A stretch of DNA of 64,000 nucleotides. Source: Symsagittifera roscoffensis (Eukaryota > Xenacoelomorpha > Acoela > Convolutidae). The notes under the pieces are model-generated. The model had not been told where the DNA came from. It searched no databases and worked only from the letters and a program-made list of their open reading frames with translations. The stretch covers positions 59,546,754-59,610,753 of the forward strand of contig NC_087065.1 in assembly GCF_963678635.1 (NCBI RefSeq), given 5' to 3'. Shown one piece after another: positions 21,555 through 33,380 of this stretch. Position numbers and translations under genes: made by a program. Numbering within the stretch: position 1 is the stretch's first letter; each line of letters opens with the position of its first letter.

Positions 21555-22289
21555 AAGGTTTCTGTTTTGCACTGAGAAGATCAATTTGAGCAATAAGTTG
21601 CGAGGGAAGTTGAATAAGTAAAAGGTTCAGAGAAAAAAGAAGATTTTTAGTAGCGAGAGAAGTAGTTGAAGGTGGTTAAGTTGATATTAAAATATTTAGA
21701 GCTGAGAGAGGAGGTAGTTGACGGAAGTTAAGTTGAAAATAAAATGATTTTTAGTTAGGAGAGAGGGGTACCTTCAATTCGAATGTGTGGGCTTAATCAA
21801 TCATAGATGATTTTCCTGATTTGGATTGTAGTCGTATCCAATCAGATTTCAGTTTCCTTTTATGGAATTCTTAGAGGAAAGTCGTGTCCAATCGGAAACA
21901 AAGCTCCATTTTACACATTGTCGTTTCCAATCACAGAAATGTTCGTTTTTGTTTTAGTTGTCGTATCTAATCAGACAAAAATTTGCATTTTAAGGACTTA
22001 AATCTTCCAAAAAAGTATAAACATACACAAAAGCAATCGCAAAAACAAATGACCAAAGTTGTTTGCTGTAAAAATAAGAAATATTGCTGATATAAGTAAC
22101 AAAAGAAGAAAATTTAAAATAAGCAGCATCTCTGCAAGTATTCTCATCAAGTTATTTGAAATTTTTGTTTATAATTGATTAAAAATTGCTGATTTTTGAG
22201 TAGATAGTTAAGTGCTTTTATTTTGATGTAGATTTGAGAGGATAATTTAAGAAATTAAATTACAAAACACTAGACAGCAACGAAATTAT
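21555..22289 (-). promoter_or_regulatory. CCAAT-box array and spacer, right arm
   Basis: CCAAT-type boxes in a GTCGTNTCCAATC context begin at 21831, 21881, 21920 and 21960 (last one TCTAATC), spaced 50, 39 and 40 bp. They drive the minus-strand gene ending at 21085. 22005-22289 is spacer without a gene. Confidence 0.6.
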
Positions 22290-22748
22290 TTACAAATCAA
22301 AGAGCTGTCGAGCAGCTGAGTTCTCAAAATTTTGCAAGTTACCAATGGAGCGCACAGCTGTTCTTGCCTCCATCACTGGTGGTTGTCTTGGTCGTTCGCC
22401 GACTAGAGTTCTTGGCTAAGAGAACCACTCATCCTCTTCGATGGTAATTGAGTTGTCCACAGATCCCTCTTCCCAAGGAAACAGGAAATCGTTGAATGGT
22501 TGAGCCACATATCTAGAGTCAGGATTTTTGGGGTAGTTCATTCCCACTTCCTCCAACATTTGCGTTTCTCCAAGTTAGTTCTCTGTCATGGGTACTTGCG
22601 TTTTATGATGTTCATTTAAATCCCTGCGCATCACTTCCACCATAGGCCAGACTTGGGTTAGGATGTCCATCCGTGCCAGGAAAAACCCCCAAATTTATTC
22701 TCGCACTTGGAGTTGTACTAAATCAGCCGAATATTCTACCGAGAACAT
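22290..22748 (-). pseudogene. Acidic element protein, second right-arm sub-lineage
   Basis: ATG 22748 (MFSVEYSADLVQLQ). Like 7257 it keeps the extra base near codon 11, lacks the residues between the MLEEVG and GMNY segments and has C-terminal RSIGNLQNFENSAARQLFDL. Stops lie after the QVRE stretch, in MTEN, in the Trp of the VWP segment and at FS-PRTL. It is the inverted counterpart of the left copy at 7257. Confidence 0.6.
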
Positions 22749-23711
22749 AAGGTTGTTGTTTTGCACTGAGAAGATCAATTTGAGCAATAAGTTGCGAGGG
22801 AAGTTGAATAAGTAAAAAATTCAGAGAAAAAAAAAAAAGATTTTTAGTTGCGAGAGAAGTAAGTGACGGTGGTTAAGTTGATATTAAAATATTTAGAGCT
22901 GAGAGAGGAGGTAGTTGGCGGAAGTTAAGTTGAAAATAAAATGATTTTTAGTTAACAGAGAGGGGTACCTTCAATTCGAATGTGTGGGCTTAATCAATCA
23001 TAGATGATTTTCCTGATTTGGATTGTAGTCGTATCCAATCAGATTTTAATTTCCTTTTATGGAATTCTTATAGGAAAGTCGTGTCCAATCGGAAACAAAG
23101 CTCCATTTTACACATTGTCGTTTCCAATCACAAAAATGTTCATTTTTGTTTTAGCTGTTGCATCTGATCAGCCAAAAATTTACCTTTCAAGGACTTCAAT
23201 TTTCCAAATAAGTATAAACATACACAAAAGCAATAGCAAAAACAAATGACCAAAAGTTGTTTGCTGTAAAAATAAGAAATATTGCTGATATAAGTAACAA
23301 AAGAAGAAAAATTAATAAAAATAGCATCTCTGCAAGTCTTCTCTTCAAGTTAGTTTTAGTTGAATTTTTTGGTTATAATTGATTAAAAATTGCTGATTTT
23401 TGAGTAGATAGTTAAGTGCTTTTATTTTGATGTAGATTTGAGAGTATTAACTCAAAGTTGATGAATTTTTCAAGGCAAATCTGTGGAAATCTGATTCCAA
23501 ACATGATCATGCAAGATTTTGAACTTTGAAAATCTTTGAAGAAATGGATGAATAAAGAAATTTGCTGAGGAGTTTTGACAAATTTGGGAGTTGGGTAGGG
23601 AATAAAAAGTACGACTTTTTTATTAACTTCAAGTTTTCTGAAATAAATAAAATTTCTTTTCTAGTCAGGTGTAACTCAGCAGTAAGTTTATAGCTTTGAT
23701 ACGTAATATGA
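22749..23711 (-). promoter_or_regulatory. CCAAT-box array and inverted arm spacer
   Basis: CCAAT boxes near 23028, 23078 and 23117, plus a degenerate fourth at ~23157, match those at 6969-6840 in reverse order. 23341-23711 reverse-complements 6283-6700 and then breaks off directly into PolB. Confidence 0.6.
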
Positions 23712-25162
23712 GAAATTGAGAAAAAGTGGGCATGACGAACAACAAGCTTTGAAAAAGGTTCAAGTTAAAGCTGTTCCTCCATCTGGATTGGATAATTACA
23801 ATTACTTGCAAGAGACTTGGAAGAAAAACTGAATGGCAATGTTCAAAGACTTTTTGCAGTGGTACAACAATAAGGATGCAGTTCCAACCCTGGAGGCAAT
23901 GCAAAAAATGGTTCAGTTTTATCATTGAAACTTGAATGTACTCTTCCAAATCTAGCAAACATATGTCCACACAAATCTAAAATTTACAAATTTTATCCAT
24001 TTTGCGAAAGTGATAAAGATTTGTGTGAAAAAAGTCAAGAAGGTATGACTAGTGGACCTTCCATTGTGTTCACTCGAAAAGCTGTAGTTGATGAGACATT
24101 TATCAGAAACTCATGAAACATATGTAAATCAATTGTTGGAATTGATGGAAGTCAGCTCTAGCACTTCTCAATGTGTCAAGAGATGCCAACAGGACTGCAT
24201 ACGAGATGGGAGTTTGACACTGATATGCAGAAATTCAAGGCTAGACATAATCGAACTCACAACTTTGAAAATATGGTCATGTCTTTTTAGCAGGGAACAA
24301 AACCAAAAAGTAAAATCGAGAGTTTTTTCACATCTGGAAAACAGAAAAAAAATCGACTGTTTTAATGTGGATGGTTATTGTGATCACTGTAAGACAGTGT
24401 TTGAGGCAATGGGATGTTACTACCACTTCTGTTCCTGTCAAGAAGCTCGTACCTCCTTAACAGATCAGGATTTTGAGCGAGGAAACAAGAAGAGAGAAAT
24501 GGATGATATGAGACGGGAATACATAAAAGAGAAAGGATACAAAGTTGAAGAATTGTGGGAGTGTGACTGGTGCGAAAGTTTCAAAACCAATGACAAGATC
24601 AAAAATCACGTCAGAACCAATTTTCCTTACAAGAAACCTTTTTCTACAGACTCCCTTCTAGCAAAAATAAAAGATGGATCTCTTTTTGGCTACATTCAGT
24701 GCGACTTAGTTGTTCTAGATGAACTGAAATCAAAACTTGCAAATTTTCCTCCAATCTCCAAAAAAACTGAGGTTGTAAGAAAAGATATCGGAGAATAAAT
24801 GAAGAACTATGCAATTGAAAACGAAACGCTTAAACATCCTCAAAGTCTGCTGATATCAAGTTTCAAGCTGGAAAATGGAACAATTATAACTCCTCTGCTC
24901 AACTTTTATTTGGAAATTGGCTTGCAGTGCACCAAAATTTACCGTTTTGTTCAGAATACTCCACGGAAATGTTTCAATAATTTCGTGCAGTATGGAAAAC
25001 TCAGAATGTTGGAGCTCTACTGTAACTTCTTCGACAAATTCTGTGATGTAAATAAGTTTGAAGAGTTAGAGATGGACACAGACTCGCTTTATTTAGCTCT
25101 TGCTGAAGAAAATTTATGCGACTGTATTCAACCAGATAAGAGAGCTGCTTGGGAAAAATGAG
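23712..25162 (+). pseudogene. polB: PolB fragment without exonuclease and motif B
   Basis: PolB similarity begins abruptly at the region after Exo III (EKVGMTNNKL, AVPPSGLDNYNYLQETWKKN) and runs through FYPFCESDKDLCEK, a damaged motif A with a stop in place of Tyr (SQL-stop-HFSM), MGCYYHFCSCQEAR and MDDMRREYIKEKGYKVEELW. The sequence then goes from RKCFNNFVQ directly to YGKLRMLELYCNF: about 240 bp, including motif B (LLGSSSYGYQ), are deleted in frame. Motif C (MDTDSLYLALAEEN) is present at ~25075. At least six frame breaks or stops. No zinc fingers, no Exo motifs and no promoter, so it cannot encode a working polymerase. Confidence 0.85.
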
Positions 25163-25470
25163 GGATGTGGACGGTTATTGTGATCACTGTAAGACAGTGT
25201 CTGAAGCAATGGGATGTTACTACCACTTCTGTTCCTGTCAGGAAGCTCGTCCTTCCTTAACAGATCAGGATATTGAGCGAGGAAACAAGAAAGAGATGGA
25301 TGATATGAGACGGGAATACATAAAAGAGAAAGGATAGAAAATTGAAGAAATGTGGGAGTGTGACTGGTGGAAAAGTTTCAAAACTAATGACAAGATCAAA
25401 AATCACGTCAGAACCCGTTTTCCTTAGAAGATACCTCTTTCTCTAGACTCCCTTCTAGCAAAAATAAAAG
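25163..25470 (+). pseudogene. polB: PolB palm unit cut by 9.7-kb duplication junction
   Basis: It starts at the array junction (KMRDVDGYCDHCKTVSEAMG), runs to LLAKIKD and is broken off at 25470, where core promoter/gene A sequence begins. Stops lie at GYK (TAG) and PY (TAG). Confidence 0.8.
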
Positions 25471-25525
25471 ATGCATTGTAATCCGGATAAAAAAAGGGAT
25501 ATGCTTGACACATAGCAGATGCCAT
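25471..25525 (-). pseudogene. Core gene A N-terminal stub
   Basis: ATG 25525 and the first ~18 codons only (MASAMCQAYPFFYPDYNA), truncated by the duplication junction. Confidence 0.7.
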
Positions 25526-25701
25526 CACCGATTGCTTGTTGAAAATGATTTTTATCTACATTGAATTGCTTATATAGTAGTTCCATCACCTACGCAATGT
25601 CCATATTCGGATCATCACCTACTCTGTATTCCATTTAAGGTAATATTACCTTATTTGGAATGTACAGTGAGTCATAGACATTTCCTCAATTCTATACAAA
25701 A
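25526..25701. promoter_or_regulatory. Divergent core promoter, copy 4 (shortened)
   Basis: Palindrome 25628-25661 and TGAGTCA. It has the same ~60-bp deletion as copy 2, as expected of its duplicate. Confidence 0.6.
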
Positions 25702-26194
25702 ATGTATTCACGAAAAGATATCCTTGCCAACTATATTGATTTTGCTAAGAACCACAAAAAATTTGGGAGGTTTTTTTGGTCCCAAAAACCCTACAACAGA
25801 AAAATTTACTTTGAACCTCGTTTCCAATTGCTAAGGGAAAGTGAATCGGGACAAATCAAATAAACCCAGCAAGTCTATCTTGGTGAAAAAGAAGGGGAAA
25901 GGTTATCAGCAATATGGAATACTGTTATTCACGATGCTGAAAACCTTGGACTCGTTCCTGTATTGGAACCCTATTCTGAAAAAGGCTCAACCATGGAGCA
26001 GGAACGTGCGAATTGTCATGCGGTGTATGACGTAGCAACATGCAAGAAGAGAAGGGTGTGTGTCACAATCAATAACACAGTGTGAACAAGCCACCCTTTA
26101 TTCAGATTCCACTCTTCACTGCAAGGAGAACGAAGTCTTGAAGCAAGTTGCCTATCTCAATTATACTTTGAACGAATTCAAAGAACTCGCCTAA
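25702..26194 (+). pseudogene. Core gene B (copy 4)
   Basis: Duplicate of 15980-16472 with an additional Lys-to-stop change (CAAATAAACCC, ~25860) that the other copy lacks, so it decayed further after duplication. Same INNTV stop and displaced C-terminus. Confidence 0.6.
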
Positions 26195-26325
26195 GTCTTG
26201 GGAGATTTTATGTTTGTTGATAACTGTAATTTTCAATAATTTTGTTGAGTGATGTTGTTATAATCATTTAATTCAAATATTCATCTTCTTGAATCATTTT
26301 TTAAAAGTTTTTTGAGCTGACCAGT

Positions 26326-27103
26326 ATGAGTTGGATTATTGGTTTTTCCAGAAATCATGTTTTAAAGCTTCAAACTAAATTGGGAATTTTTCATATCGTC
26401 TTACAAGAAAAGTCCCATAAATTTTCAGTAACAGTTTTGCAATCTCAAAATTTACGAAAATTGCAAGATTTGGATGCAGAATCACAAATTTCTCAATATG
26501 AGTGGACTTTGCATAATAGAAGACGAAAAGCTTTTCTAAGTTTTTGTTCAGATATTAAAAAAAAGATCTTATAGAGTATCGCAGAAAAGGAAACACTTGG
26601 AAAAACAATCAAAAATTTCAGTTGGAAAAAGAAGAGTATGATAAACTGGTTGATTTTATCCTCTCGGTTTTGTCTTATTTAGAAACATTCAAAAAAAAAC
26701 ATGTAGCTTCAACTACCAACGCACTGTAGAAATTGAACGTTCAGAAATTGAATGAAATTCTCAGAAGCTTTGATTTGATTAAGCATGAATTTTCATCAAA
26801 TACAAAAAGAAAAAATTACTTTCTTTGTACCTGTATTGTTTTGGACCCAAACATAAATTTGAAAGAAATGGACCAAAAATTTCCTTTTGAGGATCTAATT
26901 GGATACAAAAATTCCTCTATGGATTACTTTTTACAAATTCAAAAATTTTCAGACTTCATGCGGTTTTACATAATGCAGCTGGATCTGTGAAGTCTACTAC
27001 TTATAAGGGACCTGGTTATTGTTTTGTTTTACCTAGATTTCTCAATTTTCCTTTAATAATTGAATATTGGTGTATTAAAATCATGTCAAAATGGTTTTGT
27101 TAA
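26326..27103 (+). pseudogene. Core gene C (copy 4), two exons
   Basis: Duplicate of 16604-17381. Intron 26636-26729 has one extra A (94 nt), which does not affect splicing. Exon 1 has the same A-run shift. Exon 2 has a one-base loss near 26930 (CTTTTTACAAATTC). Confidence 0.6.
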
Positions 27104-27683
27104 AAATTAAGAGTTTTTTCAACGAATAAATATGTAGTTTTTCAACATCTTTGCAAAAATTTAATTAAACTTTTTTAAAAGATGTAAAAATTGTTTTGGT
27201 TTTTTTAACAAGTGTGCAAAAATTTCCATAATTTTTATCTAACTTCTTTTTTCTTATGCATATGCGAAAAACACAAAAATTTATTGTAAGAAACTTGTTA
27301 AATACTTGCTGAAATTTTTTCATTATTGATGACTTTGAGTGATATTCCTTATCTTAATACATTGTTTTTCTGATGTTTTTGATCAACATTTATGCAAAAA
27401 AAAAGAATTTTAAATGATCAAAATCAGAACAAAGGAATTCATAAATTTTAGTTTTCAACAGTGCAAGAAAATTTTGTTACAATTTTTTTTTAAATGTAAA
27501 AACATTTAAGTCATTTTTTTGGACATAAGGTTTTGAACAAAGTTCTCTTTTTTTGCATAAATGTTGATCAAAAACATCAGAACTAATATTTTTATACAAG
27601 TGTTGAAAATTACATATTTATTCGTTGAAAAAAATCTTGATTTTGAATAAAACAATTTTGACAAGATTTTAAGAAACAAATAT
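27104..27683. other. AT-rich spacer, truncated
   Basis: Duplicate of 17382-17962. No gene seen; terminal-like motif near 27343. Confidence 0.6.
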
Positions 27684-28269
27684 TCAAATATTAAAAGAAA
27701 AACTGACACGCTCACTATTTACAGTACCATAACCATCAATGAAAAAATCAACAATTTTTTAACAAATCAGTCTCATACTTTGAGTTTTGAACTTTTCGAA
27801 TCCTTTCCAAAAAAGCTGATCCAAGAGTCTGAAGGGGACGCAAGCTTCTGAGCAGAACTGAGATGATGTCCTTTGAACTTTTTTAGCAGCAGGCGTTTCT
27901 TTGCAGCACTGGGTATTTTTTCCCGTATTCTACAATTCAAGTTGTGTTAGACTGCACGATTCAATTGATTGAAAACTTCACCTCTTGATGAAGTAACATT
28001 GGAAAAAAATCTGTATTTGTACAGAGTATATACACAGTCAACAATCTGGTAAGTGAAATGATTTTTATCTAGTCTTTGCAAAATTTGATCGAGCGACGAT
28101 GCAATTAATACTAAGTTAAATTTTCACTTTTCCTTGAATGGTTAGATACACAGTAGTCTTGAGTAACAATGAACTTTTCATAAAAGCTTTCTGAGACAGA
28201 GATACAAAAAGATTTTGCATTGTAATCCGGATAAAAAAAGAGATATGCTTGACACATAGCAGATGCCAT
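27684..28269 (-). pseudogene. Core gene A (copy 5), candidate -1 frameshift
   Basis: ATG 28269. Frame 0 is open to the TAG that follows slippery A AAT TTA (28123-28117), and the -1 frame is open to the same downstream TAA as copies 2 and 3. It is the duplicate of 17963-18548. Confidence 0.55.
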
Positions 28270-28507
28270 CACGGATTGCTTGTTGAAAATGATTTTTATC
28301 TACATTGAATTGCTTATATAGTAGTTCCATCACCTACGCAATGTCCATGTTCGGATCATCACCTACTCTATATTCCATTTAAGGTAATATTACCTTATTT
28401 GGAATGTACAGTGAGTCATAGACATTTCCTCAACTCTATATACTTACAAATATCATTTCTTTGAAATATCTACTACTGATCAGTTGACTCTGATTCTCAA
28501 ATCAAAA
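28270..28507. promoter_or_regulatory. Divergent core promoter, copy 5
   Basis: Palindrome 28372-28405. It keeps the ATTCCATTTAAGG arm that copy 3 has lost. Confidence 0.6.
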
Positions 28508-29000
28508 ATGTATTCACGAAAAGATATCCTTGCCAACTATATTGATTTTGCTAAGAACCACAAAAGATTTGGGAGGTTTTCTTGGTCCCAAAAACCCTAC
28601 AACGGAAAAATTTACTTTGAACCTCGTTTCCAATTGCTAAGGAAAAGTGAATCGGGACAAATCAAAAAAACCCAGCAAGTCTATCTTGGTGAAAAAGAAG
28701 GGGAAAGGTTATCAGCAATACGGAATACTGTTATTCACGATGCTGAAAACCTTGGACTTGTTCCTGTATTGGAACCTTATTCTGACAAAGGCTCAACCAT
28801 GGAGCAGGAACGTGCGAATTGTCATGCGGTGTATGACGTAGCAACATGCAAGAAGAGAAGGGTGTGTGTCACAATCAATAACACAGTGTGAACAAGCCAC
28901 CCTTTATTCAGATTCCACTCTTCACCGCAAGGAGAAGGAAGTCTTGAAGCAAGTTGCCTATGTCAATTATACATTGAACGAATTCAAAGAACTCGCCTAA
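28508..29000 (+). pseudogene. Core gene B (copy 5)
   Basis: ATG 28508. Open for 127 codons to the shared premature stop at 28891, with the C-terminal third displaced to 29000. Confidence 0.6.
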
Positions 29001-29131
29001 TTCTTGGGAGATTTTATGTTTGTTTATAACTGTAATGTTCAATAATTTTGTTGAGTGATGTTGTTATAATCATTTAATTCAAATATTCATCTTCTTGAAT
29101 CATTTTTTAAAATTTTTTTGAGCTGAGCAGT

Positions 29132-29783
29132 ATGAGTTGGATTATTGGTTTTTCCAGAAATCATGTTTTAAAGCTTCAAAATAAATTGGGAATTTTTCAT
29201 ATCGTCTTACAAGAAAAGTCCCATAAATTTTCACTAACAGTTTTGCAATCTCAAAATTTACGAAAATTGCAAGATTTGGATGCAGAATCACAAATTTCTC
29301 AATATGAGTGGACTTTGTATAATAGAAGACGAAAAGTTTTTCTAAGTTATCGTTCAGATATTAAAAAAAAAAGTTCTTATAGAGTATCGCAGAAAAGGAA
29401 ACACTTGGAAAAACAATCAAAAATTTCAGTTGGAAAAAGAAGAGTATGATAAACTGGTTGATTTTATCCTCTCGCTTTTGTCTTATTTAGAAACATTCAA
29501 AAAAAACATGTAGCTTCAATGACGAACGCACTGTAGAAATTGAACGTTCAGAAATTGAATGAAATTCTCAGAAGTTTTGATTTGTACCTGTATTGTTTTG
29601 GACCCAAACATAAATTTGAAAGAAATGGACTAAAAATTTCCTTTCGGGGATCTAATTGGATACGGAAATTGATCTATGGATTACTTTTTTACAAATTCAA
29701 AAATTTTCAGACTTCATGCGGTTTTACATGATGCAGCTGGATCTGTGAAGTCTACTACTTATAAGGGACCTGGTTATTGTTAA
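29132..29783 (+). pseudogene. Core gene C (copy 5), exon 2 deleted in part
   Basis: ATG 29132. Exon 1 is open (SYRVSQKRKHLEKQ). Intron 29444-29536 (93 nt). Exon 2 loses about 94 bp between RSFDL and the YLYCFGPK frame, removing LIKHDFSSNTKRKNY and shifting frame. Stop at 29781-29783. Confidence 0.6.
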
Positions 29784-30756
29784 GTTTTACCTAGAGTTCT
29801 CAATTTTTCTTTTAATAATTGAATATTGGTGTATTAAAATCTTGTCATAATGATTTTGTTTAAAATTAAGAGTTTTTTCAACAAAAAAATATGTAGTTTT
29901 CAACACGTGTCCAAAAATTATTTGATGCAAAATTTTGATTTGATTTTTTCAACATCTTTGCAAAAATTTAATTAAACTTTTTTAAAAGATGTAAAAATTG
30001 TTTTAGTTTTTTTAAAAAGTGTGCAAAAATTTCCATAATTTTCATCTAACTTCTTTTTTTTTATGCATATGCAAAAAACACAAAAATTTATTGTAAGAAA
30101 TTTGTTAAATACTTGCTGAAAATTTTTCATTATTGATGACTTTGAGTACTATTCCCTATCTTAATACATTATTTTTCTTTTGTTTTTAATACATTCTGTT
30201 TCTGATGTTTTTGTTCAACATTCATTCAAAAAGAAAGACTTTTAAATGATCAAAATCAGAACAAAGGAATTCGTAAATTTTCTTTTTCATACAGTGCAAG
30301 AAAATCTTGTTACAATTTTTTTTTAAATGTAAAAACATTTAAGTCATTTTCTTAATTTCAATAGTTTCTTTGATTTGTTACCAATTGAGCCTGAAATATT
30401 ATTAGAAGTTTTGCATGGTGCAAAAATTAATGTAAAGTTTTAAAAATTTTTGGAAAAATTCTAATAAATTTTTTTTGTCATGTGTGAAAAAAAATGTTGT
30501 GAAAGTTTTTACAAGATGCTAAAAGTGGTTTATTTTTTTGCCATCTTTACAACAAAATTTTGTAAAAATATTTACCAATTGCATAATTAATTGAATTTTC
30601 ACAAAGTTTTCCAACAATTTTTCAAAAAAAACTTTACCTTTAGAATTTTTTAACAAACTTTTTTATGACCTCATCTTTTTGTTCCTATCTCTTTAAAACA
30701 AAATTACTAGATGCAAAGAAAATAAATTACAAAACACAAGACAACAACCAATTTAT
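29784..30756. other. AT-rich spacer
   Basis: Duplicate of 20113-21084. No gene seen; terminal-like motif at ~30150. Confidence 0.6.
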
Positions 30757-31225
30757 TTACAAATCAAAGAGCTGTCGAGCAGCTGAGTTCTCAAAATTTT
30801 GCAAGTTCTCAATAGAGCGCAAAGCTGATCTTGCCTCCATCACTGGTGGCTGTCTTGGTGGTTCGCTGACTGAAGTTCTTGGTTCAGAGAACCCCTCATC
30901 CTTTTCGATGGTAATTGAGTTGTCCACAGATCCCTCTTCCCAAGGAAACAGGAAATCGTTGAATGGTTGAGCCACATATCTAGATTCAGGAGTTTCGGGT
31001 TAGTTCATTCCCACATGGTGAGCCACTTCCTCCATCATTTGCGTTTCTCCAAGTTGGTTCTCTGTCATGGGTACTTGCGTTGTATGATAATCGTTCAAAT
31101 CCCTGCGCATCACTTCCACCATGTGCCAGACTAAGATTGGCATGTTCATCCGTGCCAGAAAAACTCCACAAAATAATTCTCGCACTTGGATTTCACTAAA
31201 TCAGCCGAAAAGTCTACCGAGAATA
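30757..31225 (-). pseudogene. Acidic element protein, start codon lost
   Basis: Duplicate of 21085-21554. The start ATG has become ATA (GAATATAAGG on the plus strand at ~31222), in addition to the shared one-base loss and internal TAA. Confidence 0.6.
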
Positions 31226-31961
31226 TAAGGTTTCTGTTATGCACTGAGAAGATCAATTTGAGCAATAAGTTGCGAGGGAAGTTGAATAAGTAAAAGGTTC
31301 AGAGAAAAAAGAAGATTTTTAGTAGCGAGAGAAGTAGTTGAAGGTGGTTAAGTTGATATTAAAATATTTAGAGCTGAGAGAGGAGGTAGTTGACGGAAGT
31401 TAAGTTGAAAATAAAATGATTTTTAGTTAGGAGAGAGGGGTACCTTCAATTCGAATGTGTGGGCTTAATCAATCATAGATGATTTTCCTGATTTGGATTG
31501 TAGTCGTATCCAATCAGATTTCAGTTTCCTTTTATGGAATTCTTAGAGGAAAGTCGTGTCCAATCGGAAACAAAGCTCCATTTTACACATTGTCGTTTCC
31601 AATCACAGAAATGTTCGTTTTTGTTTTAGTTGTCGTATCTAATCAGACAAAAATTTGCATTTTAAGGACTTAAATCTTCCAAAAAAGTATAAACATACAC
31701 AAAAGCAATCGCAAAAACAAATGACCAAAGTTGTTTGCTGTAAAAATAAGAAATATTGCTGATATAAGTAACAAAAGAAGAAAATTTAAAATAAGCAGCA
31801 TCTCTGCAAGTATTCTCATCATGTTATTTGAAATTTTTGTTTATAATTGATTAAAAATTGCTGATTTTTGAGTAGATAGTTAAGTGCTTTTATTTTGATG
31901 TAGATTTGAGAGGATAATTTAAGAAATTAAATTACAAAACACTAGACAGCAACGAAATTAT
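31226..31961 (-). promoter_or_regulatory. CCAAT-box array and spacer (duplicate)
   Basis: Boxes in the GTCGTNTCCAATC context from ~31503 to ~31632 with the same 50/39/40 spacing as 21831-21960. The rest is spacer. Confidence 0.6.
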
Positions 31962-32420
31962 TTACAAATCAAAGAGCTGTCGAGCAGCTGAGTTCTCAAA
32001 ATTTTGCAAGTTACCAATGGAGCGCACAGCTGTTCTTGCCTCCATCACTGGTGGTTGTCTTGGTCGTTCGCCGACTAGAGTTCTTGGCTAAGAGAACCAC
32101 TCATCCTCTTCGATGGTAATTGAGTTGTCCACAGATCCCTCTTCCCAAGGAAACAGGAAATCGTTGAATGGTTGAGCCACATATCTACAGTCAGGATTTT
32201 TGGGGTAGTTCATTCCCACTTCCTCCAACATTTGCGTTTCTCCAAGTTAGTTCTCTGTCATGGGTACTTGCGTTTTATGATGTTCATTTAAATCCCTGCG
32301 CATCACTTCCACCATAGGCCAGACTTGGGTTAGGATGTCCATCCGTGCCAGGAAAAACCCCCAAATTTATTCTCGCACTTGGAGTTGTACTAAATCAGCC
32401 GAATATTCTACCGAGAACAT
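31962..32420 (-). pseudogene. Acidic element protein, second sub-lineage (duplicate)
   Basis: Duplicate of 22290-22748, with the same stops and an intact ATG at 32420. Confidence 0.6.
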
Positions 32421-33380
32421 AAGGTTGTTGTTTTGCACTGAGAAGATCAATTTGAGCAATAAGTTGCGAGGGAAGTTGAATAAGTAAAAAATTCAGAGAA
32501 AAAAAAAGATTTTTAGTTGCGAGAGAAGTAAGTGACGGTGGTTAAGTTGATATTAAAATATTTAGAGCTGAGAGAGGAGGTAGTTGACGGAAGTTAAGTT
32601 GAAAATAAAATGATTTTTAGTTAACAGAGAGGGGTACCTTCAATTCGAATGTGTGGGCTTAATCAATCATAGATGATTTTCCTGATTTGGATTGTAGTCG
32701 TATCCAATCAGATTTTAATTTCCTTTTATGGAATTCTTATAGGAAAGTCGTGTCCAATCGGAAACAAAGCTCCATTTTACACATTGTCGTTTCCAATCAC
32801 AAAAATGTTCATTTTTGTTTTAGCTGTTGCATCTGATCAGCCAAAAATTTACCTTTCAAGGACTTCAATTTTCCAAATAAGTATAAACATACACAAAAGC
32901 AATAGCAAAAACAAATGACCAAAAGTTGTTTGCTGTAAAAATAAGAAATATTGCTGATATAAGTAACAAAAGAAGAAAAATTAATAAAAATAGCATCTCT
33001 GCAAGTCTTCTCTTCAAGTTAGTTTTAGTTGAATTTTTTGGTTATAATTGATTAAAAATTGCTGATTTTTGAGTAGATAGTTAAGTGCTTTTATTTTGAT
33101 GTAGATTTGAGAGTATTAACTCAAAGTTGATGAATTTTTCAAGGCAAATCTGTGGAAATCTGATTCCAAACATGATCATGCAAGATTTTGAACTTTGAAA
33201 ATCTTTGAAGAAATGGATGAATAAAGAAATTTGCTGAGGAGTTTTGACAAATTTGGGAGTTGGGTAGGGAATAAAAAGTACGACTTTTTTATTAACTTCA
33301 AGTTTTCTGAAATAAATAAAATTTCTTTTCTAGTCAGGTGTAACTCAGCAGTAAGTTTATAGCTTTGATACGTAATATGA
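32421..33380 (-). promoter_or_regulatory. CCAAT-box array and arm spacer (duplicate)
   Basis: Duplicate of 22749-23711. CCAAT boxes between ~32697 and ~32790, then spacer to the PolB breakpoint near 33380. Confidence 0.6.

Larger units (their letters stand above)
21060..23440. repeat. Tandem pair of acidic-gene plus promoter units (~1.2 kb)
   Basis: Corresponding points are 1,197 bp apart (CCAAT block 21807 and 23004). The two units are clearly diverged, so this duplication is older than the 9.7-kb one, which copied both. Confidence 0.7.

Noticed and set aside
21807-22001. Hydrophobic-looking frame MIFLIWIVVVSNQI and its copies
   Set aside because: The frame translates the CCAAT-box promoter repeat; its apparent conservation comes from the repeat and promoter.
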